Assembly: GCA_030430165.1 (NCBI GenBank)
Contig: JAUIGL010000001.1
Span: 1 to 64,000 of the forward strand
DNA length: 64,000 nucleotides
Source: a bacterium
GTDB lineage: Bacteria; Desulfobacterota; Binatia; HRBIN30; CADEER01
Reading direction: 5' to 3'
Shown: positions 23,957 through 31,971 of the stretch, in pieces
How the letters are laid out: every line of letters starts with the position of its first letter
Numbering within the stretch: the stretch's first letter is position 1
The notes under the pieces: generated by a model
The model's input: only the letters and a program-made list of their open reading frames with translations
Databases searched by the model: none
Told to the model about the DNA's origin: nothing
Position numbers and translations under genes: made by a program

Positions 23957-25611
23957 CGATCGTTCGGTCCGGCCGTCATGGCCCCCGCATGCTCCAGATC
24001 GCGCAGGGAGTTCACGTCGAGCCAATGCCCCTGGATGTAGAGGACGTGAACCGGGTGACCGGCCCGCACGACTTGGTTGATCAGCTCGCGCATGGTCAGC
24101 GCCGAAAAGTCCTCGCGCTCGGAAAGCGCGTCGAGACAGTCTTGCAGCCAACGACGCCCCTGACCGCGCGTCCTCAGCATTCCGATCCAAAGCCCATCGG
24201 CACGGCGGCGATGACCCGTGTCCATCCTCCCGGACAGAGATTCGAGCAATACCTCTTCGTCCCACGACCCGCGATCGTCGGGGGCAGAGGAGTAGGCGTA
24301 GTCGGGGTCGCCGCTGACACACCGGCGGGACGCCCGCGAATCGACCACGATGGTCAACTCGTGGTCCGAATCGAGCAAGCCGCGAAGAACGTAGTCTCGG
24401 ATGATCAGATCGCCGTACATGATCACCATGTCGTCGCAAAAGTTGGGAACGGCGCAGCGCAGCGACGCAAGCTCGCCCGTCGTCTCGAAAGCGTCGTTCA
24501 CCAGCAGCTCGATTCCCACTGCGGGGATTGCGTCGGCGCGGTATCCGGCGACGACCGTAATGTCGTTGATCTGCTGCTTGCGGAAATGGTCAACCAGGCG
24601 ACACAGTAAGGGCTTGCCATTGATCGGCAACATCGCCTTCGGACGATGATCGGTCAGATCACCGAGATCCCGCCCGCGGCTCGCAGCGAGAATGATGGCG
24701 CGCGTGTCGAGATGCGCCTCGGTGAGATATCGACGTTCGGCGGCGACGAGCTCATCGGCCCCCTGCAAGCGAAAGATCTCGCCAACCGGCGCGATCGTGT
24801 CTTCGACGCAAGTCAGATTTTGCTGTCGGTGGATGAGGCGGGCGGTATTCTGCATTGCACTGACCGCGGACCGAATCATGTGGTTCGCCCAAATCACGAC
24901 GCCGATGCCGAGCTCTCGGAACACATGGGTGGGTGTCCCGTAGTATGTGGTGGGGACGATCACCAGCGGCGCCCGGTTGGCCCACTCTCGGGCAAATTCC
25001 GAGATCTGCTCGGGGGTCGAGCGAGCGCTGTGGATCAGGATCGCGTCGGCGCCGGCGCGGCGATAGGCCTCCGCGCGCCGCAACGCCTCTGCCGTATCCC
25101 ATCCCGCGATGTAGGCTTCGACTCGAGCGACGATGCAGAAATCGTCGTCTAGTTGACAATCCTTACCGGCCGCGATCTTTCCGCAAAACTCGTCGATGTC
25201 GGCGAGCTGTTGTCGCTCGCCGTTGATGAAGCTGTTGGTTTTCGGGAACAGCTTGTCCTCGACGCAAACCCCGGAGACTCCTCGCTGCTCGAGCTTGCGC
25301 ACGAGTCGCCGCAGGTTGTTGAAGTTGCCGTAGCCCGTGTCTCCGTCGAGAAGGATCGGCAGGCGGGTCGCGTCCGCCATGAACTCGACCATTTCCATGA
25401 CCTGCGTCCAGCTGGCCTCGTTGCTGTCGCGTACGCCGAACTGCGCCGACACGGCGAGCCCGCTCGCCCAGATGCCTTCGAAACCCGCCTCTTCGACGAT
25501 CCGTGCACTGATGCCGTTGTGCGCTTCCAGCAGGAATCCGAGCTCAGTCGAGTGGAGCAGCGTGCGCAGCTTGCTGGTTCTCTTCTGGTCGGTATTGAGC
25601 GCTTCGATCAT
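23953..25611 (-). CDS. pepM: PEP phosphomutase fused to a nucleotidyltransferase (PepM-PntC type)
   Basis: 552 residues. Residues 1-295 are PEP mutase, with '[20 protein letters not shown]', '[13 protein letters not shown]', '[18 protein letters not shown]' and the diagnostic [10 protein letters not shown] at 119-128, which separates PepM from isocitrate-lyase relatives. From about 304 a nucleotidyltransferase begins ([13 protein letters not shown]...[13 protein letters not shown]) and runs to the end. Such fusions activate phosphonates with CTP (PntC type). The P-loop is ASRGRDLG rather than GxGxRL, so activity needs testing. The ATG at 25611 is chosen by alignment with the PepM N-terminus; the ribosome site is weak. 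Confidence 0.95.
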   Translation of the reverse strand: MIEALNTDQKRTSKLRTLLHSTELGFLLEAHNGISARIVEEAGFEGIWASGLAVSAQFGVRDSNEASWTQVMEMVEFMADATRLPILLDGDTGYGNFNNLRRLVRKLEQRGVSGVCVEDKLFPKTNSFINGERQQLADIDEFCGKIAAGKDCQLDDDFCIVARVEAYIAGWDTAEALRRAEAYRRAGADAILIHSARSTPEQISEFAREWANRAPLVIVPTTYYGTPTHVFRELGIGVVIWANHMIRSAVSAMQNTARLIHRQQNLTCVEDTIAPVGEIFRLQGADELVAAERRYLTEAHLDTRAIILAASRGRDLGDLTDHRPKAMLPINGKPLLCRLVDHFRKQQINDITVVAGYRADAIPAVGIELLVNDAFETTGELASLRCAVPNFCDDMVIMYGDLIIRDYVLRGLLDSDHELTIVVDSRASRRCVSGDPDYAYSSAPDDRGSWDEEVLLESLSGRMDTGHRRRADGLWIGMLRTRGQGRRWLQDCLDALSEREDFSALTMRELINQVVRAGHPVHVLYIQGHWLDVNSLRDLEHAGAMTAGPNDR

Positions 25612-25935
25612 GCCCCGCACCGCTATCAATAACCGGGCCGCCGGCGCGGGCTGGCTCTTGCGAATAGCGGCCTGAGGGCCAATCCATGGAATCGCGCAGA
25701 ACTTTGCGCGGTGGGGCTGGCGAAGGCTGCCAAGCATGACAGCGTTCGTCCCGTCGGGCCGGTGCGACGGCGGTCTTGAAGCAGCGTGTTTCGGTGTCGG
25801 GTGCGTCGCTGGCGGGCGCGCGGTGCCCGGACCGCGAGGCGTTGTTTGCGCCGGAGTACCCCGGACCGGCAGGAGGCAGGGGCGGACTGTCCGGCCCTAC
25901 GCTCGGTGCAGGGCGGTCTGCAACTAGTTGCAGGG
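25612..25935. other. Upstream region of the phosphonate operon
   Basis: 324 bases before the pepM start, GC-rich, with no believable gene. The far end carries copy 2 of the palindromic repeat (25891-25956). It probably holds the operon promoter, but no clear -35/-10 pair is visible. Confidence 0.5.
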
Positions 25936-25956
25936 TCAGTCCCGAGGCAGGGGCAT
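25891..25956. repeat. Intergenic repeat with palindrome, copy 2 (right edge of phosphonate island)
   Basis: A near copy of 18143-18210 in the same orientation. Its core is a perfect 16-base palindrome CTGCAACTAGTTGCAG (25918-25933), directly preceded by GGGCGGT, as in copy 1. The last 20 bases run into the end of the PstS-like gene. Because the two copies bracket the PhyH-to-PepM block, it may mark insertion boundaries or be a shared regulatory site. Confidence 0.72.
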
Positions 25957-26361
25957 CAGGACGCGGACCGAGTCGTCGACGGCATCGGCGGCGACGTAGC
26001 CGATCGCTCTCGCTTCGGAAGCCACGTAGCGGATGACGGCGGCGTCGGAAGCTAGCGTTGCCGGGGGGAACACTCCGTGAAAATAGCGCTGGTTCCAGTA
26101 GTTGACGAGATCCGGCTCGTCGCCGGCGACGACGATTCGATCGAAGAGCTCTCGCGAAGGGCTCCCCGATTCGCGATTGATCGGTCGAATTGCCGCGCCG
26201 TCTGTCCAAAAGTTCTTTTTCTTCAAGTAGATTCGCGCCAACTCGTCCGCGGTCAGGGACTCGGTCCGACTCGGGTGCACGATTACGACCAGGCTCGATT
26301 GGCCGAGAACGGCTTCGCCGGCGAGCATGGCGAACAGGAATGCGAGTGCCAGAAGACGCAT
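25936..26361 (-). CDS. PstS-like phosphate/oxyanion-binding protein, short form
   Basis: 141 residues. Signal peptide MRLLALAFLFAMLAGEAVLG, then a single PBP-like lobe: 'LVVIVHPSRTESLTADELARIYL', 'KKNFWTDGAAIRPINRESGS', 'YWNQRYFHGVFPP' and 'EARAIGYVAADAVDD'. Short PstS-like proteins of this type are usually encoded beside porins and two-component systems. It is about half the length of PstS, so it is likely a sensor or accessory binding protein rather than part of an ABC transporter. One base separates it from the porin stop. Confidence 0.78.
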   Translation of the reverse strand: MRLLALAFLFAMLAGEAVLGQSSLVVIVHPSRTESLTADELARIYLKKKNFWTDGAAIRPINRESGSPSRELFDRIVVAGDEPDLVNYWNQRYFHGVFPPATLASDAAVIRYVASEARAIGYVAADAVDDSVRVLMPLPRD

Positions 26362-26362
26362 C

Positions 26363-27511
26363 TCAGAACAGGAGGGCAAACGACGTCCGAAAGCCGGGTT
26401 GCGAGAGGTTCGAGCTGTGATCGGCGAACAGATACTCGAGCTTGAAAATGGCGTAGGGCCGAACGCGGTAGGCCCCGCCGACGACGACCTGGTTCAGGCG
26501 GCGCTCCGCGCCGCGTGGTGAGAAGAATTCGTAGCGCCCGACCGCGTAGAGACGTGGGGCCACCTCGGCGACGAGTTGCGAGTACAAACCCCACTGGCTG
26601 CCGGACGAACCGGCGCCGGTATCGAACGAGACCTCGGTCATCCATTCGAAACGTCCCCGCTGCCAGAGGGCGTCGGCGCCGACCAGGTGGAACCATTCGT
26701 CTTCGCTGCGGAAGGCGAGGTACGACCCACCGACCGATAGCCGCGGCAGGATCTCCAGTTCGATCCGTGTGCCGCCGCTGCGATCGCTCTGCACCGTCTG
26801 CGGCGTCGGTTCGAACTGGTCGGTGAATTGCCCGTAGATTGCGTAGGAAAGCCGGCCGCGCAGCGCTTCACCGCCGAGCATCAGGCCGGTCGTGTTCTCG
26901 TCGAACTGATCCTCGGTGACGATTGGTCGCGATGTGGTCCAGACCAACGGTTGCGCGTGGATTACGTTCCAGCGACCGACCGGGGTCAGGAACTTGCCGA
27001 CCCGCAACTGGAGTTGGTCGCTGAAGCGGATGTCCCCGTAAAGGCGCTCGACTTCGAAGCGCCCGTCGGTGCGCACGTCCCCGTTGGTGTCGACCGAGAT
27101 CAGGTCTTCGAGCTCGAGCTCCGAGAAGAAGGAGAAGCGATCAAACGCGTCGTAGATGATGAAGAAGCTCAGGTCCTCGAACAGGAGCTCGGCCGGCTCG
27201 CCCTCGTCTTTGGAAAGCTCGATGCTCGAATAGCCGCCGAGAACCAGGCCGGAGTCGCCAATTCGCAGTCCGCGGCCGGGGGTATAGGCGAGCGACTCGA
27301 GAAACCCCGGTCTGGTGACCTCTGCGTCGGCGACGCCGCTCGGCGGCGTGCCCGCGTCTGCGGCCTGGGCCTCGATCTCCGCTCGAGTTGGTGCCTCCGC
27401 CGCCTCGGCTGGGCCAGGGCCGATCAGCAGCGGCGACAGAGCCAGGGTCGAAACGACGGCGATGGCGACCTTGACCCGCTGGCACGCCTGCTGCAATCCA
27501 ATGCGCTCCAT
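26363..27511 (-). CDS. Outer-membrane porin (phosphate-selective/OprO-type beta barrel)
   Basis: 382 residues: a signal peptide (VAIAVVSTLALSPLLIGPGPAEA) and then alternating beta strands ending in the aromatic '...SFALLF', the typical C-terminal Phe recognised by the BAM machinery. 'ERLYGDIRFSDQLQLRVGKFLTPVGRWN' is typical of OprO/P-like porins. It probably passes small anions. Its ATG shares bases with the divergent kinase ATG (CATG at 27509-27512). It forms a unit with the PstS-like gene. Confidence 0.8.
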   Translation of the reverse strand: MERIGLQQACQRVKVAIAVVSTLALSPLLIGPGPAEAAEAPTRAEIEAQAADAGTPPSGVADAEVTRPGFLESLAYTPGRGLRIGDSGLVLGGYSSIELSKDEGEPAELLFEDLSFFIIYDAFDRFSFFSELELEDLISVDTNGDVRTDGRFEVERLYGDIRFSDQLQLRVGKFLTPVGRWNVIHAQPLVWTTSRPIVTEDQFDENTTGLMLGGEALRGRLSYAIYGQFTDQFEPTPQTVQSDRSGGTRIELEILPRLSVGGSYLAFRSEDEWFHLVGADALWQRGRFEWMTEVSFDTGAGSSGSQWGLYSQLVAEVAPRLYAVGRYEFFSPRGAERRLNQVVVGGAYRVRPYAIFKLEYLFADHSSNLSQPGFRTSFALLF

Positions 27512-29339
27512 GCGACCGCGTCGATTATCCGCATCGCGACGAGCGACACAATCGCGGGGTCTGCCGTTCGCGGTATCGTTGCGCGCCAAGCTGCTCGCCT
27601 TTTCTCTGTTCCTGGTCGTCGTTCCCGGGCTGACTTTTGCCTTTCTCGCATTCTCGACTGCCCACGATGCGCTGAGAGACGCGGCAGGATCACAGCTGGT
27701 CGAAGCGGCCCGCGATCAGGCCGATGCGATCTCGATGGAGCTCGATCGCCTGCGCGAGGATCTGCACCGTTTGTCGGCAAACGAGACCATGCGAGAGCTC
27801 TTGATCGGCGACATCGACAAACGGGTGTCGCGTCTCCTGTGGTCGGTAAAGAGGGAAGACGAGCGATACTTCGAGCTATTTTGCCTCGGTGACGGGGGGC
27901 GGGTCGTCGCCGCGAGCGGTCCCGAATGGATTGGGCATCGCCTCGAGGCGACCCGGGCCGATCTCCCGGCAGTTGGCTTTCGCGGGCCGCTTTTGCGCGA
28001 CCCGTACCCGCGGGCCTTCGTCGAGGCGATCGAGTCGATTTCGGATCCGGATCAACCCAATGCGCGGATCGGCACGCTGGCGGCGTGGTACGACCTCGGC
28101 GTGATCGACGAGTCGGCGGCCGCGCTGCAGGCCAATCTCGCCGAGCTCGGCGCCATGGTCGATGTCCTGGTGATCGACTCGACGGGGACGGTCATCGGTG
28201 GAGCCTGGCAGGCCAGTGGCCGCGACCTGCGCGGCCGCAATCTGCGGGATGAGGGCTGGCAGACTGCGGCCGTCTCCTTGCCGCATGGTCGTGGGTTCGT
28301 CGAGGAGGCGAGTGCCGGCGTTTTTGCCGGTCACTCCGAGGTCGCGCCGCAGGTCGGCGGCTGGCGCGTCTTGGTGGCCCAGCCGGTCGACCAGGCGCTC
28401 GCGCCGGTCTCTGGTCTGCGGCGCCGCTGGATCGTCGCCCTGGTCGTGATCATCATCGTCGCACTGCTGCTCGCCCGCCTGCTCGCCGAGAGGATGGTCC
28501 GCCCCCTGCAGGCGTTGACCGAGGCTGCTCGCAACCTGCGTCTCACCGCTGGCGACGTCGAGCTGCTTCCGGTCACCACCAGTGACGAGACCGGTGAGCT
28601 GACTCGGGCTTTCAACAAGATGTCGGAGGAGCTGCGCGGCGCTCGCCGTGAGCTGATCAACGCGGCACGGTTGGCGTTGGTCGGCGAGATGGCGGCTGGA
28701 ATCGCGCACGAGGTGCGCACACCGCTGGGAATCCTGAGGACCTCGGCGCAGGTCTTGAAGCGCTCGATCGGCGACCGAGACCCGAAGGAGGTCGAGCTCG
28801 CCGACATGTTGGTCGACGAAACCGACCGCTTGTCACGCGTGGTGAGCGAGCTTCTCGACCTCGCCCGACCGCGCTCGCCTTCGTCGCGCAGCACTCCGCT
28901 CGGGCCCGTGCTCGAACGTGCGGTCGAGTTCGTGCGGGCGCAGGCGGAGGAGAAAGGCGTGCAACTTCGCCTGGATATCGATCCCGACGCATCGCCGGCC
29001 TGGTGCGACACCGAGCAGATCTACCAGGTCGCGCTGAATCTGGTGATCAACGCGGTCCAGAGCCTGGAAAGCGGCGGAAGCGCCACGGTTCGTCTCGCCG
29101 ACGTCGATTCGACCATGGTCGGATTCGAGATCACCGATGACGGTCCGGGCATCCCGGAGGACATCCAGGAGAGTATCTTCGCCCCGTTCTTCACCACACG
29201 AGAGTCTGGCACCGGCCTCGGGCTGGCCCTGGTGGAGAGAATCGTCGCATCGCATGGCGGAGCGATCTCGGTGACGAGCCGCCCCGGGGAGGGCGCGGCC
29301 TTCCGCGTCGTTCTGCCGGTTGCCCAGGAGGTTGTATGA
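27510..29339 (+). CDS. Sensor histidine kinase with periplasmic domain and HAMP
   Basis: About 609 residues. TM1 is around 'LLAFSLFLVVVPGLTFAFLAF'. A roughly 250-residue periplasmic sensor follows (Cache-like; 'IGTLAAWYDLGVIDE'), then TM2 'WIVALVVIIIVALLLARLLA', HAMP, HisKA with 'GEMAAGIAHEVRTPLGILR' (phospho-His) and a HATPase with 'NLVINAVQSL', 'DDGPGIPEDIQESIF' and 'GTGLGLALVERIV'. It is coupled to the NtrC-type regulator by an ATGA overlap. The start is uncertain: ATG at 27510 or 27501, or a TTG at 27579 that begins just before TM1. The signal sensed is unknown; the adjacent porin and PstS-like genes hint at phosphate or another oxyanion. Confidence 0.9.
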   Translation: MRPRRLSASRRATQSRGLPFAVSLRAKLLAFSLFLVVVPGLTFAFLAFSTAHDALRDAAGSQLVEAARDQADAISMELDRLREDLHRLSANETMRELLIGDIDKRVSRLLWSVKREDERYFELFCLGDGGRVVAASGPEWIGHRLEATRADLPAVGFRGPLLRDPYPRAFVEAIESISDPDQPNARIGTLAAWYDLGVIDESAAALQANLAELGAMVDVLVIDSTGTVIGGAWQASGRDLRGRNLRDEGWQTAAVSLPHGRGFVEEASAGVFAGHSEVAPQVGGWRVLVAQPVDQALAPVSGLRRRWIVALVVIIIVALLLARLLAERMVRPLQALTEAARNLRLTAGDVELLPVTTSDETGELTRAFNKMSEELRGARRELINAARLALVGEMAAGIAHEVRTPLGILRTSAQVLKRSIGDRDPKEVELADMLVDETDRLSRVVSELLDLARPRSPSSRSTPLGPVLERAVEFVRAQAEEKGVQLRLDIDPDASPAWCDTEQIYQVALNLVINAVQSLESGGSATVRLADVDSTMVGFEITDDGPGIPEDIQESIFAPFFTTRESGTGLGLALVERIVASHGGAISVTSRPGEGAAFRVVLPVAQEVV

Positions 29340-30691
29340 AGAGAATTCTCATCGTCGACGACGATCGCCGCGGGCGCCGCGTGTTGCAGATCATGGTCGA
29401 GGATCTCGGCTTCGCTTCGCTGGTCGCCGAGAACGGCGACGAAGCGCTGGCCCGCCTCTCGGAGCAGCGGGTGGACCTGGTGCTGACCGATCTCAAGATG
29501 CCCGGGATGAGCGGAATCGAGCTGCTCGCGGCGATCCGCGAGACGGATCGCGAGTTGCCGGTGATCATCTTGACCGCATACGGGACGGTGCAAACGGCGG
29601 TGGATGCGATGAAGAAGGGTGCATTCGACTACGTGGTGCGCCCCTTCGATGCGGATGCCTTGGAAACGACGATCCGCAGGGCGCTCGCTTTTCGCCGGAT
29701 CGAGCTGGAGAATCACTTTCTGCGCGAGCACCTCGAGCAGCGACTGGAGCCGGACCGCGGCCTACTCGGCTCCTCGCCGGCGATGACCGAGATTACGCAG
29801 TTGATCGCGAAGTTCGCGCCGACGCGCAGTCCGGTGCTGATCACCGGCGAGACCGGTACCGGCAAGGAGCTCGCGGCGCGTGCCATCCACCGCGGTAGCC
29901 CGCGCCGCGACCAGCTGTTCGTCGCGATCAACTGCGCGGCGATCCCACCTCAGCTGCTCGAGAGCGAGCTCTTCGGCCACGTGCGCGGCGCCTTTACCGG
30001 GGCCGAGAGCAATCGAACCGGCAAGTTCGAAGTGGCCGACGGCGGGACCTTGTTTCTCGACGAGATCGGCGACATGCCGTTCGAGTTGCAGGCCAAGCTG
30101 CTTCGGGTTTTGCAGGAAGGGGTGTTCGAGCCGGTCGGATCGAACCGCCAGGTCGAGGTCGATGCGCGGATCGTTTCCTCGACCAATCGAGACCTCGGCG
30201 CCGCGATTCGCGAGGGCCTCTTCCGCGAGGATCTGTACTATCGACTCAACGTGTTCCAGGTCGAGATGCCGCCTCTGCGCGACCGCGGAGCGGATGTCGT
30301 CGAGCTGGGGCAGGTGTTCTTGTCCCGCTACTGCTCCGAGCTCGGCAAGCCGGTGCCGGCCCTCTCGGACGACGCCCTCGCCACTTTGCGCGGCTACCAT
30401 TGGCCGGGGAACATCCGCGAGCTGCGCAACGTCATGGAGCGCGCCGCAGTGCTCTGCGAAGGCGACGAAGTTGGCCCGAGATTCCTTTCCTCCCTGCTGC
30501 CGCAATCCGGCGACGAGGTCGCAGTGGCCGAGACCGAGCTCGGTTCGTTGGACGAAGCGATCGAGAACTTGGAGCGCAGCTTCATCCTGCGCGCGCTCAA
30601 GCAGACGGGTGACAACAAGGCGCAAGCGGCGCGCCTGCTTCAGATGAGCGAGCGGACCCTCTGGTACAAGCTGAAGAAGCTGAAGATTTGA
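29336..30691 (+). CDS. NtrC-family sigma-54-dependent response regulator
   Basis: 451 residues. Receiver domain 1-120 with phospho-acceptor Asp in 'DLVLTDLKMPGMSG' and 'VIILTAYGTVQTAVDA'. AAA+ domain about 140-370 with Walker A GETGTGKE, 'GAFTGA' (sigma-54 contact loop), Walker B 'LFLDEIGDM' and the 'NIRELRNVMERA' sensor-2 region. A C-terminal Fis-type helix-turn-helix follows (NKAQAARLLQMSERTLWYKL). It activates sigma-54 promoters when phosphorylated by the kinase at 27510-29339. Confidence 0.96.
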   Translation: MKRILIVDDDRRGRRVLQIMVEDLGFASLVAENGDEALARLSEQRVDLVLTDLKMPGMSGIELLAAIRETDRELPVIILTAYGTVQTAVDAMKKGAFDYVVRPFDADALETTIRRALAFRRIELENHFLREHLEQRLEPDRGLLGSSPAMTEITQLIAKFAPTRSPVLITGETGTGKELAARAIHRGSPRRDQLFVAINCAAIPPQLLESELFGHVRGAFTGAESNRTGKFEVADGGTLFLDEIGDMPFELQAKLLRVLQEGVFEPVGSNRQVEVDARIVSSTNRDLGAAIREGLFREDLYYRLNVFQVEMPPLRDRGADVVELGQVFLSRYCSELGKPVPALSDDALATLRGYHWPGNIRELRNVMERAAVLCEGDEVGPRFLSSLLPQSGDEVAVAETELGSLDEAIENLERSFILRALKQTGDNKAQAARLLQMSERTLWYKLKKLKI

Positions 30692-30700
30692 CCCACACCT

Positions 30701-30723
30701 TCCTCCCGGGACTCCGGGGGAAC
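30701..30723 (+). terminator. Weak hairpin after the response regulator
   Basis: TCCTCCCGGG/ACTCCGGGGGAA forms a short GC-rich hairpin ten bases after the NtrC-type stop and before the CoA-transferase start. There is no T-tract, so it is only a possible attenuating or terminating structure. Confidence 0.25.
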
Positions 30724-30750
30724 CTTGACTATACGCGGCCCAAGTGAAAC

Positions 30751-31971
30751 GTGGCGGATATGGGCGCTCCGTTGGAAGGAATCCGTGTCGTCGAGCTGGC
30801 GAGCTTCGTGGCCGCGCCGGCGGCGGGGGCGCTGCTGGCGGACATGGGCGCCGATGTCGTCAAGATCGAGGTCCCCGGCGGTGAGGTATACCGCTATTCG
30901 ATGCCGAAGGTCTTCGGCATGGCGAGCGAGTTTTCCGAGGGGCCCGCGTTCCAGATGGACAACCGCGGCAAGCGCTCGCTCGTGCTCGACATCGAGCGAC
31001 CGGCGGCGCGCGCCGCGCTCGAGCGCTTGATCGACGGGGCCGACGTCTTTCTCACCAACATGCTGCCGCATCGACTCGAGCGCCACGGAATGGACGCCGC
31101 GGCTCTGCAGGAGCGGTGTCCGCGGCTGGTGATCGGCCGCTTGAGCGGCTACGGGCCCGATGGCGAAGAAGCGAAGACGCCGGCCTTCGACTACACCGCC
31201 TACTGGGCGCGCACCGGGCTGATGGACATGATGCGCGAGCCCGATTCGCCGCCGGCTTTCCAGCGCGCCGGGGTCGGCGACCACGCCGCCGCCCTGGCTC
31301 TGGTCAGCGGCATCCTCGGCGCCTTGCGGGTGCGCGACCGCGACGGGATCGGCCAGGTGGTCGACGTCGCGCTGCAGCACATCGGCCACTACATCAACGG
31401 CAACGACGCGGCGATGGCCCTGGTGGTGCGCGACACGCCGACCCGCCACGACCGGCGCAAGCCGTTCAATCCGCTGTGGAACCAGTATCCGACCAAGGAC
31501 GGGCGCTGGCTGTTCCTGGTGATGATCGACTCGGTGCGCTACTGGCGCCCGCTGTGCGAGACCCTCGGCCGCGAAGACCTCATCGAAGACGAGCGTTTTG
31601 CCGGCTTCTTCGAGCGCATGGCCCACGCCGGCGAGCTCGCCTCGATTCTCAGTGAGACGTTCGCCCAACGCACGCTCGCCGAGTGGGAGGAGCTGCTGCG
31701 CGGCAAGCCGATCATCTGGGCGCCGGTGCGCACGCTGGGCGAGGCGATTCACGACCCGCAGGCGCGTGCCGCCGGTGCTTTTCAGGAGGTCGATCACCCG
31801 ACGGCGGGCAGGTTCGAGACCGTCGCTCCGCCGGTGCGGATGTCGCGCCACCCGATGCGTGGCGAGCGACCGGCACCGGCGCTGGGCGCGGACAGCGAAT
31901 CGGTGCTGCGTGACGCCGGGTTGAGCGCAGACGAGATCGACGCCGCTCTCGGCAAGGAAGAATCGAAGTGA
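30751..31971 (+). CDS. CaiB/BaiF family CoA-transferase (family III)
   Basis: 406 residues. The N-terminus 'LEGIRVVELASFVAAPAAGALLADMGADVVKIE' is the family hallmark; 'NRGKRSLVLDIERPAARAALERLI' and 'FDYTAYWARTGLM' (with the Asp region) follow. It transfers CoA between acyl donors and acids. A GTG at 30751 or an ATG at 30760 could be the start. The gene ends in a GTGA overlap with a secreted protein, a pairing with no obvious shared pathway. Confidence 0.9.
   Translation: MADMGAPLEGIRVVELASFVAAPAAGALLADMGADVVKIEVPGGEVYRYSMPKVFGMASEFSEGPAFQMDNRGKRSLVLDIERPAARAALERLIDGADVFLTNMLPHRLERHGMDAAALQERCPRLVIGRLSGYGPDGEEAKTPAFDYTAYWARTGLMDMMREPDSPPAFQRAGVGDHAAALALVSGILGALRVRDRDGIGQVVDVALQHIGHYINGNDAAMALVVRDTPTRHDRRKPFNPLWNQYPTKDGRWLFLVMIDSVRYWRPLCETLGREDLIEDERFAGFFERMAHAGELASILSETFAQRTLAEWEELLRGKPIIWAPVRTLGEAIHDPQARAAGAFQEVDHPTAGRFETVAPPVRMSRHPMRGERPAPALGADSESVLRDAGLSADEIDAALGKEESK

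Noticed and set aside
24000-25000. Catabolic reading of the phosphonate genes (phnWX-type AEP degradation)
   Set aside because: PEP mutase and phosphonopyruvate decarboxylase are biosynthetic; no PhnX hydrolase, PhnA or C-P lyase gene is near.
25612-25737. Extended N-terminus of the PEP mutase
   Set aside because: PepM relatives start at the equivalent of MIEALNTDQ; the extra 42 codons have no similarity to the family.
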